Below, in pieces: positions 33,264-40,842 of a DNA stretch of 64,000 nt. The stretch spans positions 124,001 through 188,000 of the forward strand of contig BMUX01000018.1 in NCBI GenBank assembly GCA_014650415.1, in the 5' to 3' direction. The DNA comes from Streptomyces spiroverticillatus. Lineage in GTDB: Bacteria; Actinomycetota; Actinomycetes; Streptomycetales; Streptomycetaceae. Positions within the stretch are counted from its first letter, which is position 1. Each line of letters begins with the position of its first letter. Both the position numbers and the translations under genes were made by a program. Below the pieces are notes generated by a model. The model made no database searches and had not been told where the DNA came from. It saw only the letters and a program-made list of their open reading frames with translations.

Positions 33264-33892
33264 TGTCCGTACGCATCGACCACCTCACCACCTCCGGCAC
33301 CTTCTCCCTCGACGGCGGCACCTGGGACGTGGACAACAACGTCTGGATCGTCGGCGACGACACCGAAGCGATCGTCATCGACGCCGCCCACGACGCCGAC
33401 GCGATCCTCACGGCCCTCGGCGGCCGCACCCTGAAGGCCATCGTCTGCACCCACGCCCACAACGACCACATCGACGCCGCCCCGGCCCTCGCCGAGGCCA
33501 CCGGAGCCCCGATCCTCCTCCACGAGGACGACCTCCCCCTCTGGAAGCAGACCCACCCCGACCGCACCCCGGACGGCACCCTCACCGACGGCCAGCACCT
33601 GACCGTCGCGGGCACCACCCTCACGGTCCTGCACACCCCGGGCCACGCCCCGGGCGCGGTCTGCCTCCACTCCGAGGCCCTCGCCACGGTCTTCACCGGC
33701 GACACCCTCTTCCACGGCGGCCCCGGAGCCACCGGCCGCTCCTTCTCCCACTTCCCGACGATCATCGACTCGATTCGCGACCGCCTGCTGACGCTCCCCG
33801 CGGAGACCACCGTCCGCACCGGCCACGGCGACCCCACCACCATCGGCGCGGAAGCCCCGCAGCTCGCCGACTGGATCGCCCGCGGCCACTGA
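33263..33892 (+). CDS. Metallo-beta-lactamase-fold hydrolase coupled to mscR
   Basis: The 209-residue protein has the metal motif THAHNDHID (HxHxDH), a later metal-binding His (HTPGHAPGAVCLH), FTGDTLF and a GHGDPT end as in glyoxalase II-type hydrolases. Its ATG overlaps the mscR stop by one base (TGATG), so the two are translated together. The probable job is hydrolysis of S-formylmycothiol to formate and mycothiol, which follows from position and fold but is not proven. Confidence 0.85.
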   Translation: MSVRIDHLTTSGTFSLDGGTWDVDNNVWIVGDDTEAIVIDAAHDADAILTALGGRTLKAIVCTHAHNDHIDAAPALAEATGAPILLHEDDLPLWKQTHPDRTPDGTLTDGQHLTVAGTTLTVLHTPGHAPGAVCLHSEALATVFTGDTLFHGGPGATGRSFSHFPTIIDSIRDRLLTLPAETTVRTGHGDPTTIGAEAPQLADWIARGH

Positions 33893-33905
33893 TCCCGGGA
33901 ACGAC

Positions 33906-33938
33906 GAAGGGGGCCACCCACACCGGGCGGCCCCCTTC
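33906..33938. terminator. Bidirectional terminator between mscR operon and phnA-like gene
   Basis: GAAGGGGGCC at 33906-33915 pairs with GGCCCCCTTC at 33929-33938, with CCC/GGG extending the stem inward. It lies 14 nt after the hydrolase stop and just before the end of the convergent small gene. Confidence 0.8.
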
Positions 33939-33951
33939 CGCGTACCTCTGC

Positions 33952-34302
33952 TCAGACCTTCTTCACCAGACTCGACTTCAGCCGCAACGCCCCGAAGCCG
34001 TCCACCTTGCAGTCGATGTCGTGCCCGTCCACGGGCTCGATCAGCCGGATCCCGCGCACCTTGGTGCCCGCCTTGATCCCCGACGCGCTGCCCTTCACCT
34101 TGAGCGCCTTCACGACGGTCACGGAGTCCCCGTCGACCAGCACGTTCCCCACGGCGTCCCGTACGACCCGCTCACCGTCCCTCTCCGCCTCCGCCGCCTG
34201 CGGCACCCACTCGTGCCCGCACTCCGGGCACACCACGAGGGCGTCCATCTCGTAGGTGTACGCGCAGGAACATTTGGGGCAAGGGGGGATGTTTTCCGTC
34301 AT
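33952..34302 (-). CDS. PhnA/YjdM-like zinc-ribbon protein
   Basis: The 116-residue protein starts MTENIPPCPKCSCAYTYEMDALVVCPECGHEW, a two-CxxC zinc ribbon, then the PhnA beta domain (DAVGNVLVDGDSVTVVKALKVKGSA, IKAGTKVRGIRLIEP, HDIDCKVDGFG...LKSSLVKK). The family was named after alkylphosphonate genes, but it is not a phosphonoacetate hydrolase and its role is unclear. It is monocistronic. ATG 34302 fits the standard N-terminus. Confidence 0.88.
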   Translation of the reverse strand: MTENIPPCPKCSCAYTYEMDALVVCPECGHEWVPQAAEAERDGERVVRDAVGNVLVDGDSVTVVKALKVKGSASGIKAGTKVRGIRLIEPVDGHDIDCKVDGFGALRLKSSLVKKV

Positions 34303-34353
34303 TCGTCCAGGATAGTCGCCCTGTCCGGACCACCTCGTGCCGCGGCAAACGCA

Positions 34354-34383
34354 GAAGGACCCCAGATCGCTCTGGGGTCCTTC
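34354..34383 (-). terminator. Terminator of the tRNA-Leu gene
   Basis: A perfect 13-bp stem is formed by GAAGGACCCCAGA and TCTGGGGTCCTTC around TCGC, three bases beyond the 3' CCA of the tRNA on the minus strand. Confidence 0.85.
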
Positions 34384-34385
34384 GC

Positions 34386-34473
34386 TGGTGTCCGAGGGGG
34401 GACTTGAACCCCCACGCCCGATAAAGGGCACTAGCACCTCAAGCTAGCGCGTCTGCCATTCCGCCACCCGGAC
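34386..34473 (-). tRNA. tRNA-Leu (anticodon GAG)
   Basis: Read on the minus strand, the 88 nt fold as a class II tRNA. The acceptor GTCCGGG pairs with CTCGGAC (one G-T wobble), followed by a D arm GCGGAATGGCAGACGC and an anticodon stem CTAGC/GCTAG with loop TTGAGGT, giving anticodon GAG. A long variable arm follows (TGCCCTTTATCGGGCG) and a T arm GGGGG-TTCAAGT-CCCCC. The discriminator is A and CCA is encoded. It reads CUC/CUU leucine codons. A strong terminator follows. Confidence 0.95.
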
Positions 34474-34679
34474 AAGGTGTCTGTCGTTCGGGGCTGTTCT
34501 GCGCTGTCCCGTTCCGACGTGGAAAACAATACCAGGGGTTTCGGGTGCTCGATCACCACCCTTCCCCTCCCCTCCCACCTGCATGAACGGCACATTGCGG
34601 GAGAGGACCCCCCTTGGGCGCGCGAGCGCGGGGCGGGAGGATGAGGGGGACCACCAGCAACGCAGTGGGAGGAAGCAGC

Positions 34680-36011
34680 GTGAGCGAGTCGAACACGACC
34701 CGGAAGGTGACCGGCGAGGACGAGGTCGTCGACCTCTGCCGGGATCTCATCCGCATCGACACCAGCAACTACGGCGACCACTCCGGGCCGGGCGAGCGCA
34801 AGGCCGCCGAGTACGTGGCCGAGAAGCTCGCCGAGGTGGGCCTCGAACCGCAGATCATCGAGTCGCACCAGGGGCGCGCGTCGACCGTGGCGCGGATCGA
34901 GGGCGAGGACCCGTCGCGGCCCGCGCTCCTCATCCACGGCCACACCGACGTCGTACCGGCGAACGCGGCGGACTGGACGCACGACCCGTTCTCCGGCGAG
35001 ATCGCCGACGGCTGCGTCTGGGGGCGCGGCGCGGTCGACATGAAGGACATGGACGCGATGACCCTCGCGGTCGTGCGCGACCGCCTGCGCAGCGGCCGCA
35101 AGCCCCCGCGCGACATCGTGCTCGCCTTCCTCGCCGACGAGGAGGCGGGCGGTACCTACGGGGCCCGGTATCTCGTGGACCGGCATCCGGACCTCTTCGA
35201 GGGCGTCACGGAGGCCATCGGCGAGGTCGGCGGCTTCTCGTTCACCGTGAACGAGAACCTGCGCCTGTACCTCGTGGAGACCGCCCAGAAGGGCATGAAC
35301 TGGATGCGGCTCACCGTGGACGGCACCGCCGGCCACGGCTCCATGACCAACAAGGACAACGCCATCACCGAGCTGTGCGAGGCGGTGGGACGCCTCGGGC
35401 GCTACGAGTGGCCGGTCAGGGTGACCAAGACCGTACGGTCCTTCCTCGACGAGCTCTCCGACGCGCTCGGCACCGAGCTGGACCCCGAGAACATGGACGA
35501 GACCCTCGCCAAGCTCGGTGGCATCGCCAAGATGGTCGGCGCCACGCTCCGCAACTCCGCCGCCCCGACCATGCTCGACGCCGGCTACAAGGTGAACGTC
35601 ATTCCCGGCCAGGCCAGCGCGCACGTCGACGGCCGCTTCCTGCCCGGTTACGAGAAGGAGTTCCATGCCGACCTCGCGCGCATCCTCGGCCCGCGCGTGA
35701 AGATCGACGAGGAGCGCTCGCACCGCGACAAGGCGCTGGAGACCGACTTCGACGGCAAGCTCGTGGACGCGATGCAGGTCGCGCTGCGCGCCGAGGACCC
35801 GATCGCCCGCGCCATCCCGTACATGCTCTCCGGCGGCACCGACGCCAAGCACTTCGACGACCTCGGCATCCGCTGCTTCGGCTTCGCGCCGCTGCAGCTG
35901 CCCCCGGAGCTGGACTTCGCGGGCATGTTCCACGGCGTGGACGAGCGGGTTCCGGTCGACGGGCTGAAGTTCGGCGCACGCGTGCTGGACCGGTTCATCG
36001 ACAACTGCTGA
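34680..36011 (+). CDS. M20-family metallopeptidase (dipeptidase/deacylase-like)
   Basis: The 443-residue enzyme has the M20 metal and catalytic motifs LIHGHTDVVPA, GRGAVDMKDMDA and LADEEAGGTYGA (with the catalytic Glu), a dimerisation lid around GTAGHGSM, and a final metal His in MFHGVDER. M20 enzymes hydrolyse dipeptides or N-acyl amino acids in the cytoplasm. GTG 34680 is used because GGAGGAAGC lies just before it; upstream in-frame codons lack any ribosome site. A hairpin closes the gene. Confidence 0.87.
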   Translation: MSESNTTRKVTGEDEVVDLCRDLIRIDTSNYGDHSGPGERKAAEYVAEKLAEVGLEPQIIESHQGRASTVARIEGEDPSRPALLIHGHTDVVPANAADWTHDPFSGEIADGCVWGRGAVDMKDMDAMTLAVVRDRLRSGRKPPRDIVLAFLADEEAGGTYGARYLVDRHPDLFEGVTEAIGEVGGFSFTVNENLRLYLVETAQKGMNWMRLTVDGTAGHGSMTNKDNAITELCEAVGRLGRYEWPVRVTKTVRSFLDELSDALGTELDPENMDETLAKLGGIAKMVGATLRNSAAPTMLDAGYKVNVIPGQASAHVDGRFLPGYEKEFHADLARILGPRVKIDEERSHRDKALETDFDGKLVDAMQVALRAEDPIARAIPYMLSGGTDAKHFDDLGIRCFGFAPLQLPPELDFAGMFHGVDERVPVDGLKFGARVLDRFIDNC

Positions 36012-36015
36012 AGGC

Positions 36016-36041
36016 CGGAGGGCAACACAGGTTGCCCTCCG
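36016..36041 (+). terminator. Terminator after the M20 peptidase
   Basis: CGGAGGGCAAC and GTTGCCCTCCG form an 11-bp perfect stem with an ACAG loop, four bases after the stop codon. Confidence 0.8.
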
Positions 36042-36085
36042 TGGCAGTTGGTGAAACGTATTGCCCAGATATTCGCCTGCACGTG

Positions 36086-36194
36086 CTAGTTGAATGAAAA
36101 GAGTGAATGGGCTCGTTGGGTCGTAGCCCCGCCGGTTTCTCTTCGTTACAGGTGGTGCGGTCCGCGGCTGGGATCGCACCTTTCAACTAGGAGG
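36086..36194 (+). promoter_or_regulatory. chpH 5' leader with long-range base pairing over the ribosome site
   Basis: CTAGTTGAA at 36086-36094 is complementary to TTCAACTAG at 36182-36190. The right arm runs into the AGGAGG ribosome site at 36189-36194. Nested inside, GGTGCG (36154-36159) pairs with CGCACC (36175-36180). Such a fold could hide the chpH ribosome site. The transcription start is unknown, so whether the left arm is in the transcript is not shown. Confidence 0.45.
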
Positions 36195-36198
36195 AACA

Positions 36199-36432
36199 AT
36201 GATCAAGAAGGTCGTCGCTGCTGCGGCTGCTACGGGTGGCCTCGTTCTCGCTGGTGCGGGCATGGCTGTCGCCGACTCGGGTGCCCAGGGTGCTGCGCTG
36301 CAGTCCCCCGGTGTCCTCTCGGGCAACGTCGTCCAGGCTCCGATTCACATCCCCGTGAACGCCTGCGGCAACACGGTCTCCGTGATCGGTCTGCTGAACC
36401 CCACCTTCGGCAACACCTGCACCAACAGCTGA
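36199..36432 (+). CDS. chpH: Short chaplin ChpH
   Basis: The 77-residue protein is a signal peptide (about 1-25, MIKKVV...GMAVA) followed by one chaplin domain starting DSGAQG. The two conserved Cys are Cys56 and Cys74 (VNACGNTVSV, FGNTCTN), and the domain has the usual SPGVLSGN and GLLNPTFGN blocks. Short chaplins are secreted, assemble into amyloid fibrils at the air-water interface and coat aerial hyphae. ChpH is among those most important in S. coelicolor. AGGAGG five nt before ATG is a near-ideal ribosome site. It is followed by a two-domain chaplin gene, matching the chpC-chpH locus. Confidence 0.95.
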   Translation: MIKKVVAAAAATGGLVLAGAGMAVADSGAQGAALQSPGVLSGNVVQAPIHIPVNACGNTVSVIGLLNPTFGNTCTNS

Positions 36433-36471
36433 CGTTGAGTGCATGACCCCCTGAGGGTCTGAAATTCCCGG

Positions 36472-36508
36472 GCGGCCCCGGAGTGCGCGCCATGCACTCC
36501 GGGGCCGC
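36472..36508 (+). terminator. Terminator after chpH
   Basis: GCGGCCCCGGAGTGC pairs perfectly over 15 bp with GCACTCCGGGGCCGC, with a seven-base loop. A second hairpin follows at 36520-36545 (GCCCGCGGGC twice, itself palindromic). Confidence 0.8.
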
Positions 36509-36577
36509 TTGGGCTTTCGGCCCGCGGGCAATCACGCCCGCGGGCTCTTCGGTAGGCAGAGGCAAGGAAACGATCCA

Positions 36578-37342
36578 ATGCGTCAGGTCACCAAAAAAGG
36601 TCTGATCACCATGGCGGCCGCCGGTGGCGTGCTTGCTCTGAGCGGCGGTTCCGCGCACGCCGACTCGGGTGCGCAGGGGAACGCGTCGAACTCCCCGGGC
36701 GTCCTGTCCGGCAACTCGGTGCAGGTCCCCGTGCACGCCCCGGTCAACGTGTGCGGCAACACCGTCAGCGTCGTGGGCGCACTCAACCCGGCACTCGGCA
36801 ACGCCTGTGCCAACGAGTCCCGTCCGGCCGAGCCGAGCAAGCCCGGCCTGCCCGGTCCCGGCAAGCCCGGCACGCAGACGGGCACGCACAGCGGGGGTGG
36901 CGCGACCGCCCACGGCGACACGAGCGACTCTCCCGGCGTCGGCTCCGGCAACAACGTCAAGCTGCCGGTGCACGTCCCGGTGAACGCGTGCGGCAACGGA
37001 GTCAGCGTCGTCGGGCTCCTCAACCCCGTCTTCGGCAACGACTGCGCCAACGAGTCCGCCCCCACCCCGGAGAAGCCCGTCCCCCCGGTGACGCCGCCCA
37101 CCCCTGTGGTGCCGCAGACGCCGGGCACGCCCGGCCAGCCGCACACCCCGGGCCAGCCGCACACCCCGCCCACCCGGGCCGTCCCCAACACCCCGCAGGT
37201 CCAGCACGCCGCGGCCCCCAAGGCCGACGCGACGCTCGCGCAGACCGGTGCCTCCGGTTCGCTCGGCACGGTGATCCCGGCGGGCGCGGGCCTGCTCCTC
37301 GCGGGCACGATGCTCTACCGCAGGGCGCGCTCGCAGGCGTAA
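36578..37342 (+). CDS. chpC: Long, wall-anchored chaplin ChpC
   Basis: The 254-residue protein has a signal peptide (about 1-28), a first chaplin domain (29-80, Cys59 and Cys77), a Gly/Pro/Thr linker, a second chaplin domain (113-160, Cys138 and Cys156), a long Pro-rich stalk, the sorting motif LAQTG at 220-224, a hydrophobic helix and an RRARS tail. LAXTG is the class E sortase signal; anchoring to peptidoglycan by SrtE enzymes is established for Streptomyces long chaplins. It presumably nucleates short-chaplin fibrils at the wall. Start ATG 36578 gives MRQVTKKGLI. Confidence 0.94.
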   Translation: MRQVTKKGLITMAAAGGVLALSGGSAHADSGAQGNASNSPGVLSGNSVQVPVHAPVNVCGNTVSVVGALNPALGNACANESRPAEPSKPGLPGPGKPGTQTGTHSGGGATAHGDTSDSPGVGSGNNVKLPVHVPVNACGNGVSVVGLLNPVFGNDCANESAPTPEKPVPPVTPPTPVVPQTPGTPGQPHTPGQPHTPPTRAVPNTPQVQHAAAPKADATLAQTGASGSLGTVIPAGAGLLLAGTMLYRRARSQA

Positions 37343-37367
37343 CCCCACAGCAGTATCCGTACGACTG

Positions 37368-37401
37368 CGGAACGGGCCCCGGGATCCAGGGGCCCGTTCC
37401 G
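37368..37401 (+). terminator. Terminator after chpC
   Basis: CGGAACGGGCCCC and GGGGCCCGTTCCG form a 13-bp perfect stem around an eight-base loop, 25 nt after the stop. Confidence 0.8.
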
Positions 37402-37493
37402 TCGGGGTATGCGCCCACGCCCAAGACGCGCACGCCGAAGACGCGCGCGACACGTTCGCCCGCGGCCCGGCGCCCGGTCCTACGCGGTAACGC

Positions 37494-37682
37494 TCACCAT
37501 GTGGCGCGCAGTTGACGGATGATCCTCCTGCGCAGCCGCACCCGACGACTGCCGTCGCGGCGCAGGCTCAGTCGGTCCAGCTCCCAGTGTCCGTACTCGG
37601 CATGGTCGGTCAGCAGACGGGTCGCTTCCTTGCGGGACACCCCGCGCGGAACGTACACGTCGACAAATTCGTATTCCGGCAT
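37494..37682 (-). CDS. Small conserved basic protein (DUF5703-like)
   Basis: This 62-residue protein reads MPEYEFVDVYVPRGVSRKEATRLLTDHAEYGHWELDRLSLRR and ends in an Arg-rich tail. The compact alpha-beta pattern and sequence fit a small actinobacterial family annotated as DUF5703, without known function. It diverges from the 214-residue gene at 37730 with a 47-nt gap. Such short basic proteins can be RNA-binding, but there is no evidence here. Confidence 0.65.
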   Translation of the reverse strand: MPEYEFVDVYVPRGVSRKEATRLLTDHAEYGHWELDRLSLRRDGSRRVRLRRRIIRQLRATW

Positions 37683-37729
37683 CGCATCTATTGTGCGGGC
37701 AGAGGTCGTCTACGGATAGCGTCTGCACT

Positions 37730-38374
37730 ATGTCTGATGCCGCTCAGCCCACCGCTGCCGAGGTACGCGCCGCCGCCGAGGCGGTAAAAGCCGCGCTGGA
37801 CCGCCACCTTGAGGCGGTCGAGCGCCGTTCCGGAGACGACGACCCCGCCGTCTACGACGCCTTCAACGAACTGGCCGCAGCCGCGGAGGACTACGACGAG
37901 CTGCTCTACGAGCGCTACGACGAGGTCACCCCCTTCGAGATCCCCAGCCCCGAGGACTCCGTGCCCAGCCACAAGGGCCCGGTCGACGCGCTCAGCGTGC
38001 TGATCCGCCGGGACTACGCCGTGGCCCAGCCGCAGCGCCTCCTCGCCCAGGCCCAGCGCCTCGCCGACCTCGACCCGGACGTCGCCTCCCACGGGCTGCC
38101 CGCCTCCGCGGGAGTCGTCGGCAGCAGCGTGCAGGCCGCGCTCGGTGTCCTCTTCGGCGAGTACGAACCCGATGAAATCGCCTCCCGGCACAAGGAGTTC
38201 GGCCTGGAGGAGGGCGACTCCACCCTGTGGGTGGCCGCCGTGGAGGAACTGCCCGAACCGGGGGAGTGGCTGAACGCCCCCTTCGACCACGCCGACCAGC
38301 GCGACGTCGTGTGCCGCTTCGACGTCAGCTCCGTCTTCGACGACGACGAGATGGACGACTTCGAAGAGGTCTGA
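37730..38374 (+). CDS. Conserved acidic hypothetical protein
   Basis: This 214-residue protein starts MSDAAQPTAAEVRAAAEAV and is strongly acidic throughout, with helical first and middle parts (LAAAAEDYDELLYERYDE) and an EDD-rich C-terminus (SSVFDDDEMDDFEEV). No signal peptide, membrane helix or catalytic motif is visible, and I do not recognise a family with known role. It is conserved at this spot beside the chaplins in Streptomyces as far as I recall. A strong hairpin follows. Confidence 0.6.
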   Translation: MSDAAQPTAAEVRAAAEAVKAALDRHLEAVERRSGDDDPAVYDAFNELAAAAEDYDELLYERYDEVTPFEIPSPEDSVPSHKGPVDALSVLIRRDYAVAQPQRLLAQAQRLADLDPDVASHGLPASAGVVGSSVQAALGVLFGEYEPDEIASRHKEFGLEEGDSTLWVAAVEELPEPGEWLNAPFDHADQRDVVCRFDVSSVFDDDEMDDFEEV

Positions 38375-38384
38375 GCACAGGTGT

Positions 38385-38423
38385 GCGGGAGGGGGCGGAC
38401 CGCCGTGGTCCGCCCCCTCCCGC
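38385..38423. terminator. Bidirectional terminator between convergent genes
   Basis: GCGGGAGGGGGCGGAC at 38385-38400 pairs over 16 bp with GTCCGCCCCCTCCCGC at 38408-38423. It lies between the acidic protein stop and the end of the RecD2-like gene. Confidence 0.85.
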
Positions 38424-38436
38424 GTTCTCGCCGGTG

Positions 38437-40842
38437 TTACGCCGTGGCCTCGACCGGCGCCGGGCGCAGCAGCTGGGCCAGGCGCGTCGTACGCGGCTGC
38501 CCCACCGCCTCCGCTACCGCGCGCGGCAGCGCCGCGTCCACCCCGTGCACCACCGACAGGTGCCGCTCACCGCGCCCGAACGCCGTGTACACCCACGGCC
38601 TGGTCAGCGCCTGCGCCGCATCCCCCGGCAGCACCACGACCACCGCCGGCCAGCGCATCCCGGCCGCCTGGTGCGCGGTCAGCGCCCACGCATGCCGTAC
38701 GGACGCCTCCACCCGCTCCTTGGGGACGACCACGGGCTCACCGGCGCAGTCCAGGTGCAGCCCGTCCACGTCCGCGCCCTTCACCGTGCCCAGGGCCGTA
38801 CGGCCGGGGACCGGGACGTACGCGATCCGGTCGCCCGCGTCGAAGCCGCCGAAACGGCCCGGACCGGGGTTGAGGCGCTGCTTGAGCGCCGCGTTCAGCG
38901 CCCGGGTGCCGGCCGAACCGCCGTGGCCCGGGGTGATCACCTGGGTGTGCCCGGCGTCGATGCCGAAGGCACGCGGCACCGAGTCCGCGACGAGCTGCAC
39001 CGTGCGGTGCACGGCCTCGCCCGCGTCCCGCACCGGCACGATCACGACCTCCTTGCCGGGGGCCTGCACCTGGTTCAGCTCGCCGATGCCGATGCCGGAG
39101 ACCAGTTCGCCGATGGGGCCCGGGTCGGGCGTCCTCGAGGCCACCTGCGGGCAGGCCCTGGCGCTCAGCACGTCGGCGAAGACCTGGCCGGCACCGGCCG
39201 ACGGCAGCACGCCCGGGTCGCCGCTGAGGACCAGGCGGGCACCGTCGGGCAGCGCCTCGACGAGCACCGCACCCGTCTCCACGTCGAGCTGGGGCGCGTC
39301 GAACACGACCAGCAGGTCCAGGTCGAGCGCACCGTCGGCGTCCCGGCCGGGACCCTCGGCGCCGGACAGCAGCCCGGCGAGGGTCACGGCGGTGTCCTTG
39401 CCCCCGGCCGCCTCCCGGGCATGCAGTTCGGCGGCCACCCTCTCGCGGCCGTCGCGGCTGTGCGTGGCGGCGTACGCGCGCAGGCCCAGGCGGTGGGCGG
39501 CGCTCAGCAGGGCGGCGGGCTCGGCGCGGGAGGCCTCGCCGCCGGTGTGGGCGACCAGGCCGTTCGTCGCCACCGCGCGCACCAGGTCACCGGCGGAGCC
39601 CGGCAGCTGCTCCCACTCCCCGGCGTCCTCCACCGGCGAATTCACCAGCCGGGCCAGGCCCTCGGCGAGGCTCTCCTCGGCCATCGCGTACCGGTCGAGA
39701 CCGAGCAGGGCGGGGGCGGGCTCCTCCTCCGGCTCCTCTTCCGGCTCCTCCGGCTCGGGGGAGTCCTCGTCGTACTCAGCCTCGGGCTCTTCCTCCGCCC
39801 CGTCCTGGAGGGCCAGGGCGACGCCCTCGGCGAGCGCGTGCGCCACCGCCTCCTCGGGGTCCGGCACCGAGAAACCGGCCAGCGCCTTGCACACCTGCTC
39901 CGTCGCGACGGCCGTGTGCCCCTTCAGCGCGGCCCGCTCCAGCAGCCAGCCCACCAGCGCGGCGGCCCGGCGCCCGTCGGCGGGACCGCACTGCGCGCCC
40001 AGCAGCGCACGGGCGAACCCGTCGGCCTGCTCGGGCAGCGTCCCCGGCACCGACAGCAACTGCCACGGATCGTCCCGCAGCAGCTGCCCGGCCTGCTCGC
40101 CGAGCACCCGGGCGACCTCGCCCGCGAGCGCCTCGGGCGCACCACCGGCCGCCAGAACTCCTCGTACGTCCGCCACCGTCTCGGCTGCGACGGGCACTGC
40201 GGAAGCCTGCGAGGGCACGGCCGGAGCGGGGGCGGCGACCGGCGCGGAAACGGCACGTGGCGGCGCGGGAGCGGGCTCCGGCACGAACGCGGCAGCGGGC
40301 TTGGCCCCGCTCTCCACGGCCTTGACCGCGGCCAGCAGATCGGCGGCCTTGCCGCTCAGCTTGGCCCCGGCGGAGATCTCCGCCTTCTCCGCCTTGCGCT
40401 GCTCGATCTTCGCCCGGAACTCCCGCTGCGCGGCCAACTCGGCCTCGGCCTCGGAGAGCTGGGGGGCGGCGGGGGGCTGCTCACCGGCGGCGGGGGAGCC
40501 GTCGTCCGCTTCGGCCCCGGCATCGGCGTCGGTCTCGGTTTCCGCCGTGTCGGGCTCTGCGGCGTCGGTCTCGGTTTCCGCCGTGTCGGTCTCGGCGGCG
40601 TCGGTCCCGGTTTCCGCCGTGTCGGGCTCGGTCCCGGTCGCCGTCGCCGGGGCTTCGGGGTCCGTCTCGGGCCGGTCGTCCGCCGTGTCCATCTGCTCCA
40701 CCGTCCCGGTGTCCTCGTGCTCCTCGGCCTGTGCGGCCGGTGTCGCGGTGGCTGTGTCGTCGTCCGGTGTCCCGGTCGCCGGGGCGGGCGTCTCGGGGTC
40801 GGCCGGGGGGACGGGGGTCTCCCCCCGGGGGTGCGCGGTCAC
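38437..40842 (-). CDS. RecD2-like helicase homologue with degenerate ATPase motifs
   Basis: The 801-residue protein has an acidic Thr/Glu/Asp/Ala repeat N-terminus (about 1-125), a helical linker, a RecD2-like N-terminal region (about 220-410) and SF1 helicase lobes. The expected motifs are at the right places but altered. Motif I is HTGGEASRAE instead of TGGPGTGKT (lysine lost, 432-441). Motif II is VVFDAPQL (DE to DA, about 512). Motif III is GDPGVLP (Gln lost, 541-547). Motif V is TAHQAAG (Gln lost), and VI keeps YTAFGR. It should not hydrolyse ATP as RecD2 does, so a structural or DNA-binding role is likely. It starts at GTG 40842, overlapping the upstream aldo/keto reductase stop (GTGA). 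Confidence 0.75.
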   Translation of the reverse strand: MTAHPRGETPVPPADPETPAPATGTPDDDTATATPAAQAEEHEDTGTVEQMDTADDRPETDPEAPATATGTEPDTAETGTDAAETDTAETETDAAEPDTAETETDADAGAEADDGSPAAGEQPPAAPQLSEAEAELAAQREFRAKIEQRKAEKAEISAGAKLSGKAADLLAAVKAVESGAKPAAAFVPEPAPAPPRAVSAPVAAPAPAVPSQASAVPVAAETVADVRGVLAAGGAPEALAGEVARVLGEQAGQLLRDDPWQLLSVPGTLPEQADGFARALLGAQCGPADGRRAAALVGWLLERAALKGHTAVATEQVCKALAGFSVPDPEEAVAHALAEGVALALQDGAEEEPEAEYDEDSPEPEEPEEEPEEEPAPALLGLDRYAMAEESLAEGLARLVNSPVEDAGEWEQLPGSAGDLVRAVATNGLVAHTGGEASRAEPAALLSAAHRLGLRAYAATHSRDGRERVAAELHAREAAGGKDTAVTLAGLLSGAEGPGRDADGALDLDLLVVFDAPQLDVETGAVLVEALPDGARLVLSGDPGVLPSAGAGQVFADVLSARACPQVASRTPDPGPIGELVSGIGIGELNQVQAPGKEVVIVPVRDAGEAVHRTVQLVADSVPRAFGIDAGHTQVITPGHGGSAGTRALNAALKQRLNPGPGRFGGFDAGDRIAYVPVPGRTALGTVKGADVDGLHLDCAGEPVVVPKERVEASVRHAWALTAHQAAGMRWPAVVVVLPGDAAQALTRPWVYTAFGRGERHLSVVHGVDAALPRAVAEAVGQPRTTRLAQLLRPAPVEATA
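40524..40631. repeat. 36-bp tandem repeat inside the RecD2-like gene
   Basis: Three in-frame copies of a 36-bp unit start at 40524, 40560 and 40596 (CGGCGTCGGTCTCGGTTTCC and on). They encode repeated Asp-Thr-Ala-Glu-rich 12-residue blocks in the acidic N-terminal region of the RecD2-like protein. Copies differ by a few bases, so the repeat number probably varies between strains. Confidence 0.85.
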
